A stretch of 56,162 nt of DNA, taken from assembly GCF_012911925.1 (NCBI RefSeq), contig NZ_JAAXKY010000031.1, forward strand, positions 1 through 56,162. Reading direction: 5' to 3'. This document shows positions 54,834 through 56,162 of the stretch, one piece after another. The position numbers and the translations under genes were made by a program. How positions within the stretch are numbered: position 1 is the stretch's first letter; the number at the start of each line of letters is the position of its first letter. The DNA comes from Pseudonocardia xinjiangensis. GTDB lineage: Bacteria > Actinomycetota > Actinomycetes > Mycobacteriales > Pseudonocardiaceae. The notes beneath the pieces are model-generated. The model was given only the letters and a program-made list of their open reading frames with translations, made no database searches and had not been told where the DNA came from.

Positions 54834-56162
54834 CTACGGGTGTGCCGGAGGTGTCAGGGGGATGCGACTGGCGCCGACGGCGTCGCGGTCGTCCTCGGTC
54901 AGGCGATCCTCGATGCGCTTGGCCTTCACCACGTCACAGAGCTGTTGGTAGATCTGGATGGTGCGCCTCAGCGCGGCGTAGTAGTCGGTCTTGAGCTGTT
55001 CCACCACCTGAGGAGCGGTGGTCGCGTCGGCGTTCTCCAGGTCGGCGCGCGCCTGGTCGCTCCGGGCGAGCTCCGCCGTGTACTCGCCGAGGAGGTTGTC
55101 GGCCAGCCGTTTGCGTCCGGTCTGTCGCCTGGACCCCAGGAAGCGCGACTCGATGTCGCTCTTCATGTTCGCGACCGCGTTGCGGAGCGGCGAGAGCTGG
55201 GCCCGCAGCTTCTCGTTGGTGCGCTTCGCCCGCTTGGCCACCACCTGCGGGTACTGGTTCGACGCACGTTGGGGAACCTTCATGTTGTACGCGAGCCCGA
55301 AGTTGGAGGCGATGTCGAGCACCTCGTGCAGGGTGTGGGCGGCGAGGTCGACGGTGTGGTCGTAGTCGATACGCCACAGGGCGAAGATGCTCAGGGCCAT
55401 CGCGTTGAGCTCGTCGGCGGTCGCACCTGCCTCGTTCCCGAGGTGGAGGAGGCGGGCGGCCGTGAACGACTGTCCGGCGGTCACGGGGATGCGGTTCTCG
55501 CGAGCCATCCGGGTGGACGGCGCGTTCTCGTCACGCACCGTCGTCTTGGAACCGCGATCCGACCCTGCGACCTTGCGGGTGCCGTCGGGATTCATCTCCT
55601 GGGTGCTCAGGAGCCTGGAGTTGTCCGGAGTGTCGGGCAGTACGCCGCGGCCTCCGGTTTCCGCCTCGTCTCTCCTGCTGGTGTTCTCGGGTTTGAAGTA
55701 GTCCGTCAGGTCGTGCAGGACAATGATCTTGTCCCGGACGGGGTACTGGTCCGGGTGGTCGAGAACTGCGAGGAAGTTGCCCTGGAACCTCGTCGGATTG
55801 GGTGAGGTGGGTCTGTCGAAGTGTTCCTGGTACCGGCCGAATGCCTTCGGGTTGCGGTTGAGCACACCCTGACCGCTGGTCAGCTCGGACAAGATCCTGC
55901 CGGGGTTCACGGTCATCGTGGGGTCGTGCAGTTTGCTCGGGTCACTGCCGAGAGTGGTGATCCAGGCCCGCACCTTGGTGAGCGCGCTGTCGAGGTCCGC
56001 GGCGAGGTCGGGATCGTCCATCAGCTGGTTCGCGAACTCCTTCTCCTCGTGCCGGCCGGGCTTCTGGAGCACCCATCCGACCAGGGCGCGCCCGGCCTCC
56101 TCGTACGTCTTGTAGACGCGCTTCTGCTTCTTTCTGCCGTACTGGTGCGTGCTGAGTTTCTG
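54834..56162 (-). CDS. Unrecognised large protein, C-terminal 442 residues (5-prime end outside window)
   Basis: The frame is open to the window edge, so the true start lies outside; a GTG at 56072 is only internal. The visible part is soluble and mostly helical. A Lys/Arg-rich stretch (GRKKQKRVYKTYEEAGRALV) leads into WVLQKPGRHEEKEFANQL, then NRIPVTAGQSFTAARLLHLG and IDYDHTVDLAAHTLHEVLDI, which are the most conserved-looking parts. A basic coiled-coil follows. The middle segment loosely resembles C-terminal domains seen in some secreted effectors, but I cannot name a family. It is in the opposite direction to the giant gene. Confidence 0.6.
   Translation of the reverse strand, partial: QKLSTHQYGRKKQKRVYKTYEEAGRALVGWVLQKPGRHEEKEFANQLMDDPDLAADLDSALTKVRAWITTLGSDPSKLHDPTMTVNPGRILSELTSGQGVLNRNPKAFGRYQEHFDRPTSPNPTRFQGNFLAVLDHPDQYPVRDKIIVLHDLTDYFKPENTSRRDEAETGGRGVLPDTPDNSRLLSTQEMNPDGTRKVAGSDRGSKTTVRDENAPSTRMARENRIPVTAGQSFTAARLLHLGNEAGATADELNAMALSIFALWRIDYDHTVDLAAHTLHEVLDIASNFGLAYNMKVPQRASNQYPQVVAKRAKRTNEKLRAQLSPLRNAVANMKSDIESRFLGSRRQTGRKRLADNLLGEYTAELARSDQARADLENADATTAPQVVEQLKTDYYAALRRTIQIYQQLCDVVKAKRIEDRLTEDDRDAVGASRIPLTPPAHP

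Overview
The window is very GC-rich, uses GTG starts often, and carries actinobacterial families throughout: a Tat-exported PhoX phosphatase, a LAL-type LuxR regulator, an actinobacterial ClpP, CbtA/CbtB, an IS481 element and a mixed-substrate phosphofructokinase. This fits a Pseudonocardia-like member of the Pseudonocardiaceae; the genus is an inference. No tRNA, rRNA or CRISPR array was seen.

Left part (1-21440): mostly single genes and short operons. In order: a truncated GAF-domain regulator, a NarL-type response regulator, an XRE-cupin regulator coupled to an AIR-synthase-like protein, pfkA, a Na+/Ca2+-exchanger-family protein, clpP, PhoX, a decayed IS481 copy with terminal repeats and a CTAG target duplication, two tandem paralogous LAS-type metallopeptidases with matching leaders, a two-domain VOC protein, an alpha-carbonic anhydrase, a LAL regulator, an ECF sigma factor, a crotonase, and an AraC regulator divergent from an SDR-DUF1772 pair.

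Centre (21441-43433): one uninterrupted 21-kb gene encodes a protein of about 7,050 residues. It starts with a signal-like hydrophobic segment, followed by a Lys/Ala tail, about 39 consecutive cysteine pairs (roughly residues 620-2320), a Gly-rich beta region with more pairs, several helical, hydrophobic and HTH-like modules, an amidohydrolase-like barrel, a ParB-like patch and a compact C-terminal domain. A small acidic protein follows after 42 bp. This layout suggests a previously undescribed giant polymorphic-toxin-like or surface protein with a candidate immunity partner. It is the most interesting part of the window.

Right part (43434-56162): an MmcQ/YjbR protein, a substrate-binding-like protein with a LysR regulator, two alpha/beta hydrolases, a DHA2 MFS exporter, a convergent cbtB-cbtA-membrane protein operon, a histidine-phosphatase homologue lacking its catalytic histidines, a FUSC transporter, a small secreted protein, and the C-terminal part of an unrecognised large protein cut by the window edge.

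A palindromic element with the core AAAGCCACTTTC occurs three times (1645-1703, 43474-43528, 49569-49627). The last copy encodes the C-terminal tails and both stop codons of two convergent genes.
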